This document shows, piece by piece, positions 7,132-16,066 of a DNA stretch of 42,825 nucleotides. Below the pieces are notes generated by a model. It searched no databases. It was not told where the DNA came from and saw only the letters and a list, made by a program, of their open reading frames with translations. The DNA is taken from positions 1 through 42,825 of the IMG/VR virus record IMGVR_UViG_3300025313_000042. One strand, 5' to 3'. The position numbers were made by a program, and so were the translations under genes. Each line of letters starts with the position of its first letter. Position 1 is the first letter of the stretch. Source of the stretch: a virus.

Positions 7132-8082
7132 TTAGCCGCCTTGCTGGCGGGCTCTAATCTCCTGAATGATCTTGATGGGAGTCTTAGGATCAAGCAGTAA
7201 CGCCTTCTCCTCTTCCTCCGTGCGATGACCACTGCCAGCGGCCCCTGTAGGCTTGGCAGGTGGACTCTTACCATCTCGCTGCTGAGCCTTCTCTGTAAGA
7301 CCAGCAACTTTCTTTGCAGTACCTTCTAGACGGGCTTTCTCTGCAGCTATAGCATCCTGGATAATTTTAGCATCACGGAGCTTATCACGCTCAACTAGGT
7401 ACTTAGTGAGGGCATCAGCATAAGCACTGTTCACCTGATTACGATTCTCAGCTCTAGCCACACTTGCACGCAGTTTAAGGTTCAGCTCCCTGACTGTAGC
7501 GTTGAACTCATCACTGGCTTCCTCTGTCAGGTCACTAGTCCAGCGCTCATCACTTGTGACAAGATTGACTAGAGTGGCCTGTGCATCACGCTCTTGGTTA
7601 CCAAAGAACACTCTGGCCCAAGATTCGTTAGCATGAAGCAGCCTGAGTAAGTCCCTCTTGGACTTTTCATCATCCAGGTCAAGATCACCTAATGCCTCGG
7701 AGAAGGTCTGGACTACTTGGCTACTAATAGCACGATTACTAGCCAACTGTAGCTCATCTTGATAGGTGGCCTCAACTTCAGCTAGGGTTGCAGCATGGGC
7801 ACGGGTGAGATGACTCTTGGCGCGGTTATAGCCTTCGTTCTCCGCTGCCTTAAGGCGCTCAGCCACTTGCTCATGTGTTTCCCAGTTCTCTGGAAGGTCT
7901 ACCGGCAGCTCTGGGTCACTCTCAGGCTCTTCACCCTCTTCAGGGGGCACAGGAGCGGACTCCTTTACAGCGGTCGGTGCAAGCTTAGCCTGTTCCTCAG
8001 CTACTAGCTTGGTACGGACTTGCTCCAAGGACTCATCCTGTGTAGGAGCCTCAGATGCTAGAGACGATACTTCTGGTGACAT
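7132..8082 (-). CDS. Scaffolding protein (316 aa)
   Basis: Directly upstream of the capsid gene, with scaffold character: acidic Pro/Glu-rich N-terminus (PPEEGEEPESDPELPVDLPE), long charged helices through the centre (HEQVAERLKAAENEGYNRAK, EKARLEGTAKKVAGLTEKA) and a short basic/Gly C-terminal region that ends in a helix (KTPIKIIQEIRARQQ), the usual capsid-binding end. Strong ribosome site CAGGAGTAAACC before the ATG. No protease motif, so removal of the scaffold is probably not self-driven. Confidence 0.75.
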   Translation of the reverse strand: MSPEVSSLASEAPTQDESLEQVRTKLVAEEQAKLAPTAVKESAPVPPEEGEEPESDPELPVDLPENWETHEQVAERLKAAENEGYNRAKSHLTRAHAATLAEVEATYQDELQLASNRAISSQVVQTFSEALGDLDLDDEKSKRDLLRLLHANESWARVFFGNQERDAQATLVNLVTSDERWTSDLTEEASDEFNATVRELNLKLRASVARAENRNQVNSAYADALTKYLVERDKLRDAKIIQDAIAAEKARLEGTAKKVAGLTEKAQQRDGKSPPAKPTGAAGSGHRTEEEEKALLLDPKTPIKIIQEIRARQQGG

Positions 8083-8134
8083 GGTTTACTCCTGTGTACT
8101 AGTGTACCACAACTGTTTGTTATTGTCAATATCA

Positions 8135-9853
8135 CTATCCAAACCTCGCTGACCCAGCTCTAGTTTGTGTTCCAGTGGGGGTGAAGAACCTAGTTGACTC
8201 TTCAATCTCTCTCAGAGCTTGTTCAGGTGTACCTAGACCCGCAACTCCATATGCTGAGATAAGTACATTACGGGTACTGGGGTCTAGGAACCTCCAGATA
8301 CCAGCCAGCATTCTAGGGTCTGGTAAAGCAATACTACCTGCCTCAGGTGGCGTTATCAATGGAGTGGCTCTAGTAGGATAGCGCCTTACACTCTGCTCTA
8401 TTTGGGGTCTCTCACGTAGGAGACCTCCTGGAGGACCAAATAGTGAACCTTCACCTGGAGCAATATTCATTACATCACTTTGTTGGAATCCAAAACGGTT
8501 GAAGTCGGCCATACTACCAATACCCATTTGCCGCCCTTGAGCATCAACATAGCCAATCGCTCCTGTTTCAATATTCCGAATTAGGCGGGGGCGATAACCA
8601 AGATTAAAAGCAGTTCCTGGACCACCAATGAGACCACCACCAAAGCGCTGTGGACCCATGATAAAGGAGCCACCAGGTAAACGGCCAGCTGTAGGTACGT
8701 CTCCCTGGAAGCCCATAGAGCCGTAGATAGGAGCTAAGGCAGCTCTGATACTGCCTACATCAAAGGAGCCGCCCTGCTGGGCACCAGCTATCAGTGGTAT
8801 GATCTCTACACGACCAGGACGAGCCATGTCCATAACTACTACTTCTTCGTCACCGTCGAAGTTACGCTCACCTGTTAGGACAGCACGTTTGGTGCTGGGC
8901 TGGTCAGCACTGAACCCATAGTCACCACCAGAGTTCTCATCATCAGGAGCGTCACCAGCATACTTTGACCTAGCGCTGAAGGAGCCATCGGCTCCTCGGT
9001 GCATATCTATAGTGCCACCACGAGCAAAGCCAAGACTGGGTGCTACTGGTAGCTGTTGCTGACCCTGGAGGGCACCTATAGTTTGCTCTATCTGTGGTAT
9101 ATTCATGCTCTCATTGACTTGTGGTATAGGAGCATTAGCTATACCCTGTAGTTGAGTATTGAAGCCTTGGGCTGGAGTAGTGCCCCGCTGTACACCGCCT
9201 TGGGCAGCTACAGCTCCACGAATGGGGTCTACTCCTGTAAGATCGGCTATTAGCTGTCGAGCACGTTGCTGGACTTCAGCTGCAGTACGGGCTAAGGAAC
9301 CGGCTTCGCCTAGGCGGGTGCGCTTCATGGCGTTCTCTTCTTGGAGACGCTGTAATTCAGCTGCTGCTTCTCGCTCTAAGCGGTTCTGCTCTTGTTGCCA
9401 AGCTCTTTGGTCTGCTTCACGAGCAGCTTGGGCGGCATCGGCAGCAGCCTGCTCAGCGGCATAGTTACGGGCAGGCTCACCTGTCCCTAAGCCTGTACCA
9501 CCTAGAGCCACACCGGCAGCTTCCCGCTCGCCTTGGTCTAAGGTTCGCCCTCTAAGTATCAGTCCAGTTCCATCTACATCCACTATCTGGCCAGTAGCTG
9601 TAACGTAAAGCCCAGGTACAAAGGAACGCTGAGCATTACGGCCTACCTCTTTTAGGACTAGCTTAGTTATGTACTTCTTCTTAAACCCAGTTCCCTTTAA
9701 TATACTGGTTCTAGATAGAGTATACCACTTATCTCCAACCTTAACGGTTTGCCCAAACAAGGTGTTTGGGCTAGAGCCACCAGGTGCTGGCGTAGGAGTA
9801 GCTGTACCACCACTACCTGCAGCTTGAAGAATATGCTGCCATGTATGAGTCAT
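8135..9853 (-). CDS. Internal virion protein candidate (572 aa)
   Basis: Low-complexity Gly/Pro/Thr start (about 12-35), a short beta domain (VGDKWYTLSRTSI to about 100), a charged coiled coil near 130-205 (ADAAQAAREADQRAWQQEQN, LEREAAAELQRLQEENAM), then a long Gln/Gly-rich part and a C-terminal region with repeated Arg/Pro/Gly. It is coupled by ATGA to the 1300-residue gene, as is common for ejection proteins of podoviruses. No enzymatic motif seen. The function is inferred from size, order and composition. Confidence 0.55.
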   Translation of the reverse strand: MTHTWQHILQAAGSGGTATPTPAPGGSSPNTLFGQTVKVGDKWYTLSRTSILKGTGFKKKYITKLVLKEVGRNAQRSFVPGLYVTATGQIVDVDGTGLILRGRTLDQGEREAAGVALGGTGLGTGEPARNYAAEQAAADAAQAAREADQRAWQQEQNRLEREAAAELQRLQEENAMKRTRLGEAGSLARTAAEVQQRARQLIADLTGVDPIRGAVAAQGGVQRGTTPAQGFNTQLQGIANAPIPQVNESMNIPQIEQTIGALQGQQQLPVAPSLGFARGGTIDMHRGADGSFSARSKYAGDAPDDENSGGDYGFSADQPSTKRAVLTGERNFDGDEEVVVMDMARPGRVEIIPLIAGAQQGGSFDVGSIRAALAPIYGSMGFQGDVPTAGRLPGGSFIMGPQRFGGGLIGGPGTAFNLGYRPRLIRNIETGAIGYVDAQGRQMGIGSMADFNRFGFQQSDVMNIAPGEGSLFGPPGGLLRERPQIEQSVRRYPTRATPLITPPEAGSIALPDPRMLAGIWRFLDPSTRNVLISAYGVAGLGTPEQALREIEESTRFFTPTGTQTRAGSARFG

Positions 9854-12800
9854 TTCACTAGCTCCTTCTGCCGCATGTACTGCCGATAGAGATCAATATA
9901 GCTGGCCTTGTAAAGATCAGGGTAGCGGCCCTTTAATTCGCCTTCATTCTCAACAGCGTACCTCAGCCAATCCTCATTCAGCCATTCAGGATGAGAACGC
10001 GCTTTGTGAATAAAGATGGCTGCTGCTGTCTGCTTTGGATCAAGTCCCTTTTCACTACCATAAGCAGTAATCAGCATTTCCACTGTAACTTCATCCGGCT
10101 TTGGTCCCATTTGCTGCTCCTTAGCATCAATCCATTCTCGTACATTTAGCAGCGTTTCTTCGGCCTTACGCTCATCTTCAGAAGTAAGCGCTAAAGGCTG
10201 CCCAGCGCCAGGGAATGCCAACTTAGTTGTTTCAAGGTCTGTGCGATACTTAGGTATCTCAAATAGTTGGTTGGTCTTGTAGGTCTGTACTCCAATACCC
10301 ACAGCTCCAGCAGCGGACAATGGCAGTCCAACTAGACCTTGTATCTTTACCGCCTCGTATACGTCATTAGCAATAAAGGGTGCCCAGAGGTCTACTAATG
10401 TTTTTGTAGACAGTACCTTCTTACCTCCGAAGGCTTGAGTTATGCCTGCAGCGTCAGTAAATAGCCTAACTACAGGCGCTTCCTTGTTAGCAAAGAATTG
10501 TCCCAACTCACGCTTAACATCTGCAGCATCGTATCCGGTATCCTTAGCTCCAGTTTCTGTAACCGCAGCTGCTCCCATGTGAGCAATTAAGCGGGCCATT
10601 GGTAGGAAGCCACCCCAAGGGTCTAAACGAGTGTAGCCTACTTTGGCTTTGAGCCAATCTGAGCCTCGAGACAGGGGATTGACTTCTACAGTGGCAGTTC
10701 CAGCTAAGGCGCCGGCGCTGCCTATAAGACCTAGAAGGGCTAGATCGCCTGCAACTAAGCCTACCATGTTCTTAGCAGCTAGTTGGCGGGCTGAGGGCTT
10801 AAACAGGCTGCCAGGTTGGAGTAGTGGATCGAGCATTACCTGGAAGCGGGCCACTAAGGCACGGCTGCTAAAGAAAGCGTTGATACCAGGCAGTATTCGG
10901 CCTATCTCTACATCACCATAGAATCTAGCGTGGTTAATGGTCTTGGCCAAGGCTTTATACTGGTCAGGGTCACGTACGCCAGAATCCCACATAGCCTGGG
11001 CGCGCTGGGCATAGACCTCTACGCCTTGCTTGTTCAGGTCTACAGCTAGGTTACGCTCGGAGGCAGCAGTCCAAGGTGTAAACTTCTTAAAGGTACGGCT
11101 TACAGCGGACTTGTTAATACCAGTGAACCCTGGTACACGCTCACTTGGAGCTACATCTGGCCCCCACTCATAGATGTGGCCTCCTACATCGGTGAAGCCT
11201 AGACCTTGACGCTCAGTGCCTTCAGCTGTGACACTGAACCAAGGGTTGGCTTCCCATGCTTTCTGTGTGGATCTGGCCTGGGCCTCACTGAAGGTGGCCT
11301 TGAGTACAGGCTTCCAGTTTGAGAGCCACTGACGAGGATGAGTCCAGCCTAGTATCATAGCATTGCGGAAGCGGCTACCTATATCTAGGGAGGTGACTGA
11401 AGTTAGGGTAGTGCCTATTAGACCAGTTAGCTCATCATAGGCGCGACCTGGTAGGCTACCTTTAGGAATCACCTTCTTGGCTAGTTGTTCAGCCTCAAAT
11501 AGAGCTGCTTGCTCAGCGCCAATAGCTGTTGGTACAGCTTCACCTGGCGCACCCTGTGGCACATCAGCCATCTCTAGTTGGAGTTGCTTACCTGAGCCAA
11601 TAGGAGTCCCCTCAATGGGACCAGCAGGTTCAGGAGGTGGCTCACCAAGATGGGCAGCAGTAGGCTGCCCACCCTCAGTAAATACTGGAGGTATACCTTC
11701 AACCCCAGGCCCAGATGGCGGTGCGGCTTGACTTAATCTAAATAACTGCCCAGAACCAGTTGGAGTGCCAGTAACTGGATCAACTGGTTGTAGATTGAAC
11801 AACTGACCCTGACCACCAGTGGGTTCTTCAAACATACCTGGTACTTCAGGTGCAGGAGGTCGTGTAGGGGGCTGTCCTGCACCAAACCTAGGCGCTGTTG
11901 TTGGTGAAGGAGCCCTACCTGGAGATGGTGCTGTAGCTGGAGTTGGTGTCTCTCGGCCAGGGATGTTGAAGGCTCCTGCACCTGGAGCACCACCACCTAC
12001 CTCTGGGATACGGCTCAGTTGCTCAATCTCTTCCTTGCTGTAGCCAGCTTCTCTTAGAGTGCGGCGTAAGGCTGGACTTAGGTACTGACCACGCCGTCTC
12101 ATGTACTTGTCTAAGGGAGCTTCTAGGTTTACATCTGTGACACCTGGGAAGGTAGTAGGAGGGATGGCTTCTTCTATCTCAGGAACTTTACCTGGTATAC
12201 CTGTTTCCTCTATGCCACGGTACTCGGTGGGGTAGGTACCAGGGCCAAGTCCACTCTGTAGGTCCTCTAGCTGCTCCTGTATTAAGTCACGCCTACCCTC
12301 AAGTCTGGAAGTATCTCTACCTGCTTCCTCAGCAGCTTCAATCCTATCCTCCAAATCATCTATCTGCTCTTGTAATCTAGCAGCCTGAGGAGAAGTTACC
12401 ATTGGAGGTCGCTCAGCAGTCACCAAGGTCTTGTCAAATCCCTCCACTCTGCCGTCAGCGAACCTAACCCATACACCCTCATTAGTCATATCTTCTACCA
12501 CACCAGACTGACCGGCAAACTCGCCAACTATACTTCGACTTGGAGCTATTGTTACACGACTACCCTTGCCAATCGGTGGTCTAGTCCCACCTACCTCAGT
12601 AGCCAACCGCCTAATCCCTGTAACTGGCTTCTGTGGCTGGTCAGAGACTACATACCAGGTTTCATTAGGTCTAGGGACTTGTACTTGACTACGAGGGATA
12701 CGGAACTCATAGACTTCACCACCACGACGTAGGGCAAAGGCTTCAGCTATTTCTCTATTGGTAACTAGGCCAGTACCAGGCCGTAGGACTCCGCCTTCTA

Positions 12801-13752
12801 GGCCACCTACACCTGAACCGTGATACAGGGTAACTATCTCCTGGTCACGTAGAGTCCTGGCCGCTGATTCATTCAGGCCGCGTAAACCAGTTACCAGTTT
12901 CCTAGCCCTTGGCGAGTTCATAGCACCACGCCTAATAGCTCTCCCTGCCTTAACTAGGTCATCTACCTTGGTAAAGCCTAGAATTGGTATAGGAGACTCT
13001 AGAATAGCTGCTCCGGCTATTTGGGAGCCTATGCCAACTTCTTCCAGACGGCGACTGAGGGCTTCATGTTCGGTCTTACCACCCACTATAGCACGACCAG
13101 CTACTGGAATATCCCCTGGTAGGCGCTTAGCAGCTTGTAGTGGAGTACGCTCTGATACAAGGCCGGTGCGCTGGCCAGCTTCTCTCAAGGATAGTAGTGA
13201 AGTAGCTCTCCTTACAGACTCTGGTGCACCTAGAGCCTCGGCTACTTCGTGAGGGCCAAAGGAAGCTGCTTCGTAAGCCCTCCCTGTTATAAGGGACTCA
13301 GGGTCAAGTACTCTACGCTGTGCTTGTCCAAAGAGACCTGCACGAGGGAGATCACGACCACCACTGGTAAGAGACTTATATACTGCCAGCTTCTGATCTT
13401 CTGCCTCCTGAGACTGGGGCTGGAATACTGAGCTAAGTCCTCTTCCAATAGTGCGCCCAATGACGCCAGTCCTTACCTCTGGTTCAACTGGAGGTAACGC
13501 TAGTTGTCTGCGTCTAGCCTCAGCCTGAAGCTCAAGTGGACCACGCTGTCCTGTGGCCAGTACATCTATCTTCCGGCGACCAGTTGGTGGCGTAACTTGG
13601 GATCGAACTCGATCCAGTGCATCACTAGCATTGCTAAGGCCTGCACCAACGATACCACTAGCTATTCCAAGAGCTATCTTACGGTTCTTCTCAAACTGGA
13701 GCCGGTTACGGTTGGTACCCCAACTGTGGTAACGGCCTAAAGGTACTGCCAT
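9850..13752 (-). CDS. Giant internal virion / ejection protein with ART-like segment (1300 aa)
   Basis: Between portal-proximal small genes and the scaffold, where podoviruses place ejection proteins. Residues 25-45 and about 240-260 are hydrophobic. Residues 306-353 resemble an ADP-ribosyltransferase core: LYHGSG at 309-314, TNREIAEAFA at 331-340, then GGEVYEFRIP. Residues 395-445 form an SH3/KOW-like beta unit (GKGSRVTIAPSRSIV, GVWVRFADGRVEGFD). Residues 455-500 are coiled coil, followed by a long Pro-rich linker to about 770 and a helical C-terminal third with a clear hydrophobic stretch (MVGLVAGDLALLGLIGSAGA). This is likely a polyvalent protein carried in the head and injected with the DNA. 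The ART assignment is by motif pattern only; ATP- or NAD-binding cannot be proven here. Confidence 0.6.
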   Translation of the reverse strand: MAVPLGRYHSWGTNRNRLQFEKNRKIALGIASGIVGAGLSNASDALDRVRSQVTPPTGRRKIDVLATGQRGPLELQAEARRRQLALPPVEPEVRTGVIGRTIGRGLSSVFQPQSQEAEDQKLAVYKSLTSGGRDLPRAGLFGQAQRRVLDPESLITGRAYEAASFGPHEVAEALGAPESVRRATSLLSLREAGQRTGLVSERTPLQAAKRLPGDIPVAGRAIVGGKTEHEALSRRLEEVGIGSQIAGAAILESPIPILGFTKVDDLVKAGRAIRRGAMNSPRARKLVTGLRGLNESAARTLRDQEIVTLYHGSGVGGLEGGVLRPGTGLVTNREIAEAFALRRGGEVYEFRIPRSQVQVPRPNETWYVVSDQPQKPVTGIRRLATEVGGTRPPIGKGSRVTIAPSRSIVGEFAGQSGVVEDMTNEGVWVRFADGRVEGFDKTLVTAERPPMVTSPQAARLQEQIDDLEDRIEAAEEAGRDTSRLEGRRDLIQEQLEDLQSGLGPGTYPTEYRGIEETGIPGKVPEIEEAIPPTTFPGVTDVNLEAPLDKYMRRRGQYLSPALRRTLREAGYSKEEIEQLSRIPEVGGGAPGAGAFNIPGRETPTPATAPSPGRAPSPTTAPRFGAGQPPTRPPAPEVPGMFEEPTGGQGQLFNLQPVDPVTGTPTGSGQLFRLSQAAPPSGPGVEGIPPVFTEGGQPTAAHLGEPPPEPAGPIEGTPIGSGKQLQLEMADVPQGAPGEAVPTAIGAEQAALFEAEQLAKKVIPKGSLPGRAYDELTGLIGTTLTSVTSLDIGSRFRNAMILGWTHPRQWLSNWKPVLKATFSEAQARSTQKAWEANPWFSVTAEGTERQGLGFTDVGGHIYEWGPDVAPSERVPGFTGINKSAVSRTFKKFTPWTAASERNLAVDLNKQGVEVYAQRAQAMWDSGVRDPDQYKALAKTINHARFYGDVEIGRILPGINAFFSSRALVARFQVMLDPLLQPGSLFKPSARQLAAKNMVGLVAGDLALLGLIGSAGALAGTATVEVNPLSRGSDWLKAKVGYTRLDPWGGFLPMARLIAHMGAAAVTETGAKDTGYDAADVKRELGQFFANKEAPVVRLFTDAAGITQAFGGKKVLSTKTLVDLWAPFIANDVYEAVKIQGLVGLPLSAAGAVGIGVQTYKTNQLFEIPKYRTDLETTKLAFPGAGQPLALTSEDERKAEETLLNVREWIDAKEQQMGPKPDEVTVEMLITAYGSEKGLDPKQTAAAIFIHKARSHPEWLNEDWLRYAVENEGELKGRYPDLYKASYIDLYRQYMRQKELVK

Positions 13753-13753
13753 A

Positions 13754-14059
13754 CTAGTCCTTACTTGCCTTTCGCTGTTCCTTCAGTCCTTCTAGTACAA
13801 ATTGGACTAACCTCCTAGGAATAGGCTTATCTTCAGGTAGATTATACCTGTCACGAAGCCTTAAGAACTCTGATTCTCGCCTAGCAGGATTGACCATGAA
13901 GTCCTCAAAGTCAGCTAGGCGTTCCTGACGGGTAAGCTTGGTAGCATTAGGGTCAGCAGGGGACACTATATCTGACCTAACAGCCCTAGCTGAGTCCGTC
14001 ATCTGTGCCTTAGCGTCGCGGAAGGCTTCTACTAAGCTGTCAAATGGAGACTCAGGCAT
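13754..14059 (-). CDS. Small helical head-region protein (101 aa)
   Basis: Starts at ATG 14059, overlapping the stop of the 30-residue zinc peptide; the longer frame above it belongs to that peptide's region. The product is charged and helical (SPFDSLVEAFRDAKAQMTDS, RQERLADFEDFMVNPARR) and ends QFVLEGLKEQRKASK. No family recognised. The position next to the portal suggests a portal- or assembly-linked role. Confidence 0.6.
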   Translation of the reverse strand: MPESPFDSLVEAFRDAKAQMTDSARAVRSDIVSPADPNATKLTRQERLADFEDFMVNPARRESEFLRLRDRYNLPEDKPIPRRLVQFVLEGLKEQRKASKD

Positions 14060-14144
14060 TACTACACTCCATCCAGCACTCAAAACATAACCAACCATCG
14101 GAGCCTAACTTTACAGCAGGATAACCACATTGCACACAGAGCAT
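14052..14144 (-). CDS. 30-residue zinc-ribbon peptide
   Basis: Its ATG overlaps the TAA of the portal gene (TAATG) and its TGA overlaps the ATG at 14059. MLCVQCGYPAVKLG leads to WLCFECWMEC: two CxxC knuckles, enough for one zinc ribbon. The tight double overlap and the paired CxxC argue for a real gene below the usual size cut-off. Function unknown. Confidence 0.6.
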   Translation of the reverse strand: MLCVQCGYPAVKLGSDGWLCFECWMECSNA

Positions 14145-16066
14145 TAGTATGGTCCCACACCAGTATTAGGCATCTCTTGCTCAGGCTGGGGGCCTGTAGG
14201 ATTGGTACTGAAGGGAATTCCTGCCCTGGCAAACTTTCTAGCCTGACCATCCCCTGCTCCATTAGCACCCTGGCCAGTAGCTAACTGGCCAAACTGGGCT
14301 GCTATGTCTGCAGGTAGTTGTCCGCTGGCCACTAGCTGCTGTAATTGGGCTACATCCATACCCTCGTCCTCAGCTAGATCTATTTCGGACTCCTTAACCA
14401 GAAGACGCTTGTAGAAAGCCTTTGACTCCTCTGACATCAGCAGCTCCCAAGTTAGAGCCCTCTTGAACTCCTCCATAGGGCGCTGAATATCCATTACTTG
14501 TTCCATTACCCAGGCTGGGCTGATAGGGAGGCCGGCTTCCTTAGCCTGTTGCATAATAGAGACGCCTAATTGAATATCAGCCCGTCGGCTCACAGGCAAC
14601 TTCATCTTATACTCAGACTTAAGCACTACACGGAAGTCCCTCAACTCATCTGGCTCTAGGGTGATTTTAGGCCCCTTGCCTTTAGGAGTTAGGGAGACGG
14701 ATTCACCAAAGGCTACTATACTGCGACTAATCATATCTGCAGCGTTGAGGTCAGCTGCAGCTACAGCCTGAGATAGTCTACTCTGCTTCATCTTGGACTG
14801 CTCTATAATGGAGTTACGGGACCAAGCAGGTTCACCACTAGGGCCAGTCGCCCCCTCCAGAGCCTCTACAGCGCCGGAGTTCCGTTCGGCTCTAGCGAGG
14901 GCAAACTGGGCTATAGCTAAGGTCTTCTCACCATATCTGGGAGTGAATAGAGGCTCTATGTTCTCTTTCTCCATACCCTCACTGTTACCAGTACGGAGTT
15001 CCCAGAGGTCACCCTGGAACATATTAGTGGGGTCAGAGTTGCTGCCTTCACCAATTAAGTTGTCCTCTTGTAACCACATCTTAAATATAGGTAGGGAGTC
15101 AAACTTAGAAGCTGTGGCAGCCTCTGACAGGCGCCTGTTAGCAGCTTTGATAAGGGCGATACTGGCATCTGAGACTCCCATCCAGTATTTACCAGGCTCC
15201 TTCTTGTGTGAGGTGGCACCTGGAGTGATCTGGATGACTGGAACTCCCAGACCGTGCTCTATAGAGCGCACAATTCGTTCCATATCCTGAGGAAAGGAAC
15301 TGGACTCACCTTTGAGAATGCCATAGGTCAACCAAGCCTGGTTGCTGTAGATAATTAAGGTGAACTCGTCTCCAAGATCAGTACTCTGGTAGTCCACCAG
15401 TCCAGATAGTTCTTTAGGGCTGAACATACTGCATAGGTCGTAGCCGTTGACAGTCTGCCAACTGATTAGCTCTTCCTCCATACGACCAAAGCTAGGAGGG
15501 AAAGTGGACTCTGCAGGTAAGTCTACCCACATGACTGGTAGTGGGGCTTGGCCTATCCACTGACCATGACGCTGGGTCCACTCATCTAGAGACTCGTCCT
15601 CCTTTATATAGGGAAAGTCCCAGTAGTACATATGGCCTGGGACTATAATACGTGCAGCACGGCCTAGAAGGCACATACTAGCTCTTTCCCTGAGTATGGG
15701 AGAATCTAGAGGTGGATTGAGCTGGTCTATAGTCTCATTCAGGGCAACCTCTACACGCTCTGCAACTGCCTCACTACGGGAACCCTCACCTATGTACTGG
15801 ACACCGATCTCTGCAGGGTAAGGGAATAGGGAGGCAATAAGGTCTACTTCGCGGCGCAGCTCATTGGCTGTCATACGCTCAGGAGTGATACGCCTACGTC
15901 TGCCTTTGGCAGCTGTGTCTTCCTGTGGTACTAGGTCTTCATCCCAGTACATTTCGTTTCGTAGATCGTCTAGTTCCTTCTGTTTACCTCCCCAGTAACG
16001 CTGCACATGGGCAAGGAGTTCTCTGCAGTACCCTATAGTAGGCTCGGTTTTGGTGTCACTGGGCAT
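14144..16066 (-). CDS. Portal protein (640 aa)
   Basis: Second gene of the packaging pair; ATG overlaps the terminase stop as TAATG. It has the length and build of podoviral portal proteins: N-terminal helices (YCRELLAHVQRYWGGKQKEL), a stem/clip beta part (MYYWDFPYIKEDES, QWIGQAPLPVMWVDLP), a long helical wing with RRLSEAATASKFD and QFALARAERNSGAVEALEGA, and a Gly/Gln-rich C-terminus. It forms the dodecameric DNA channel at the capsid vertex. No single signature motif, but size, position and secondary-structure order agree. Confidence 0.8.
   Translation of the reverse strand: MPSDTKTEPTIGYCRELLAHVQRYWGGKQKELDDLRNEMYWDEDLVPQEDTAAKGRRRRITPERMTANELRREVDLIASLFPYPAEIGVQYIGEGSRSEAVAERVEVALNETIDQLNPPLDSPILRERASMCLLGRAARIIVPGHMYYWDFPYIKEDESLDEWTQRHGQWIGQAPLPVMWVDLPAESTFPPSFGRMEEELISWQTVNGYDLCSMFSPKELSGLVDYQSTDLGDEFTLIIYSNQAWLTYGILKGESSSFPQDMERIVRSIEHGLGVPVIQITPGATSHKKEPGKYWMGVSDASIALIKAANRRLSEAATASKFDSLPIFKMWLQEDNLIGEGSNSDPTNMFQGDLWELRTGNSEGMEKENIEPLFTPRYGEKTLAIAQFALARAERNSGAVEALEGATGPSGEPAWSRNSIIEQSKMKQSRLSQAVAAADLNAADMISRSIVAFGESVSLTPKGKGPKITLEPDELRDFRVVLKSEYKMKLPVSRRADIQLGVSIMQQAKEAGLPISPAWVMEQVMDIQRPMEEFKRALTWELLMSEESKAFYKRLLVKESEIDLAEDEGMDVAQLQQLVASGQLPADIAAQFGQLATGQGANGAGDGQARKFARAGIPFSTNPTGPQPEQEMPNTGVGPY

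Noticed and set aside
14080-14268. 62-codon frame on the minus strand across the portal end
   Set aside because: It lies in another frame over the portal 3' end; the coupled 30-residue zinc peptide at 14052-14144 explains the region better.
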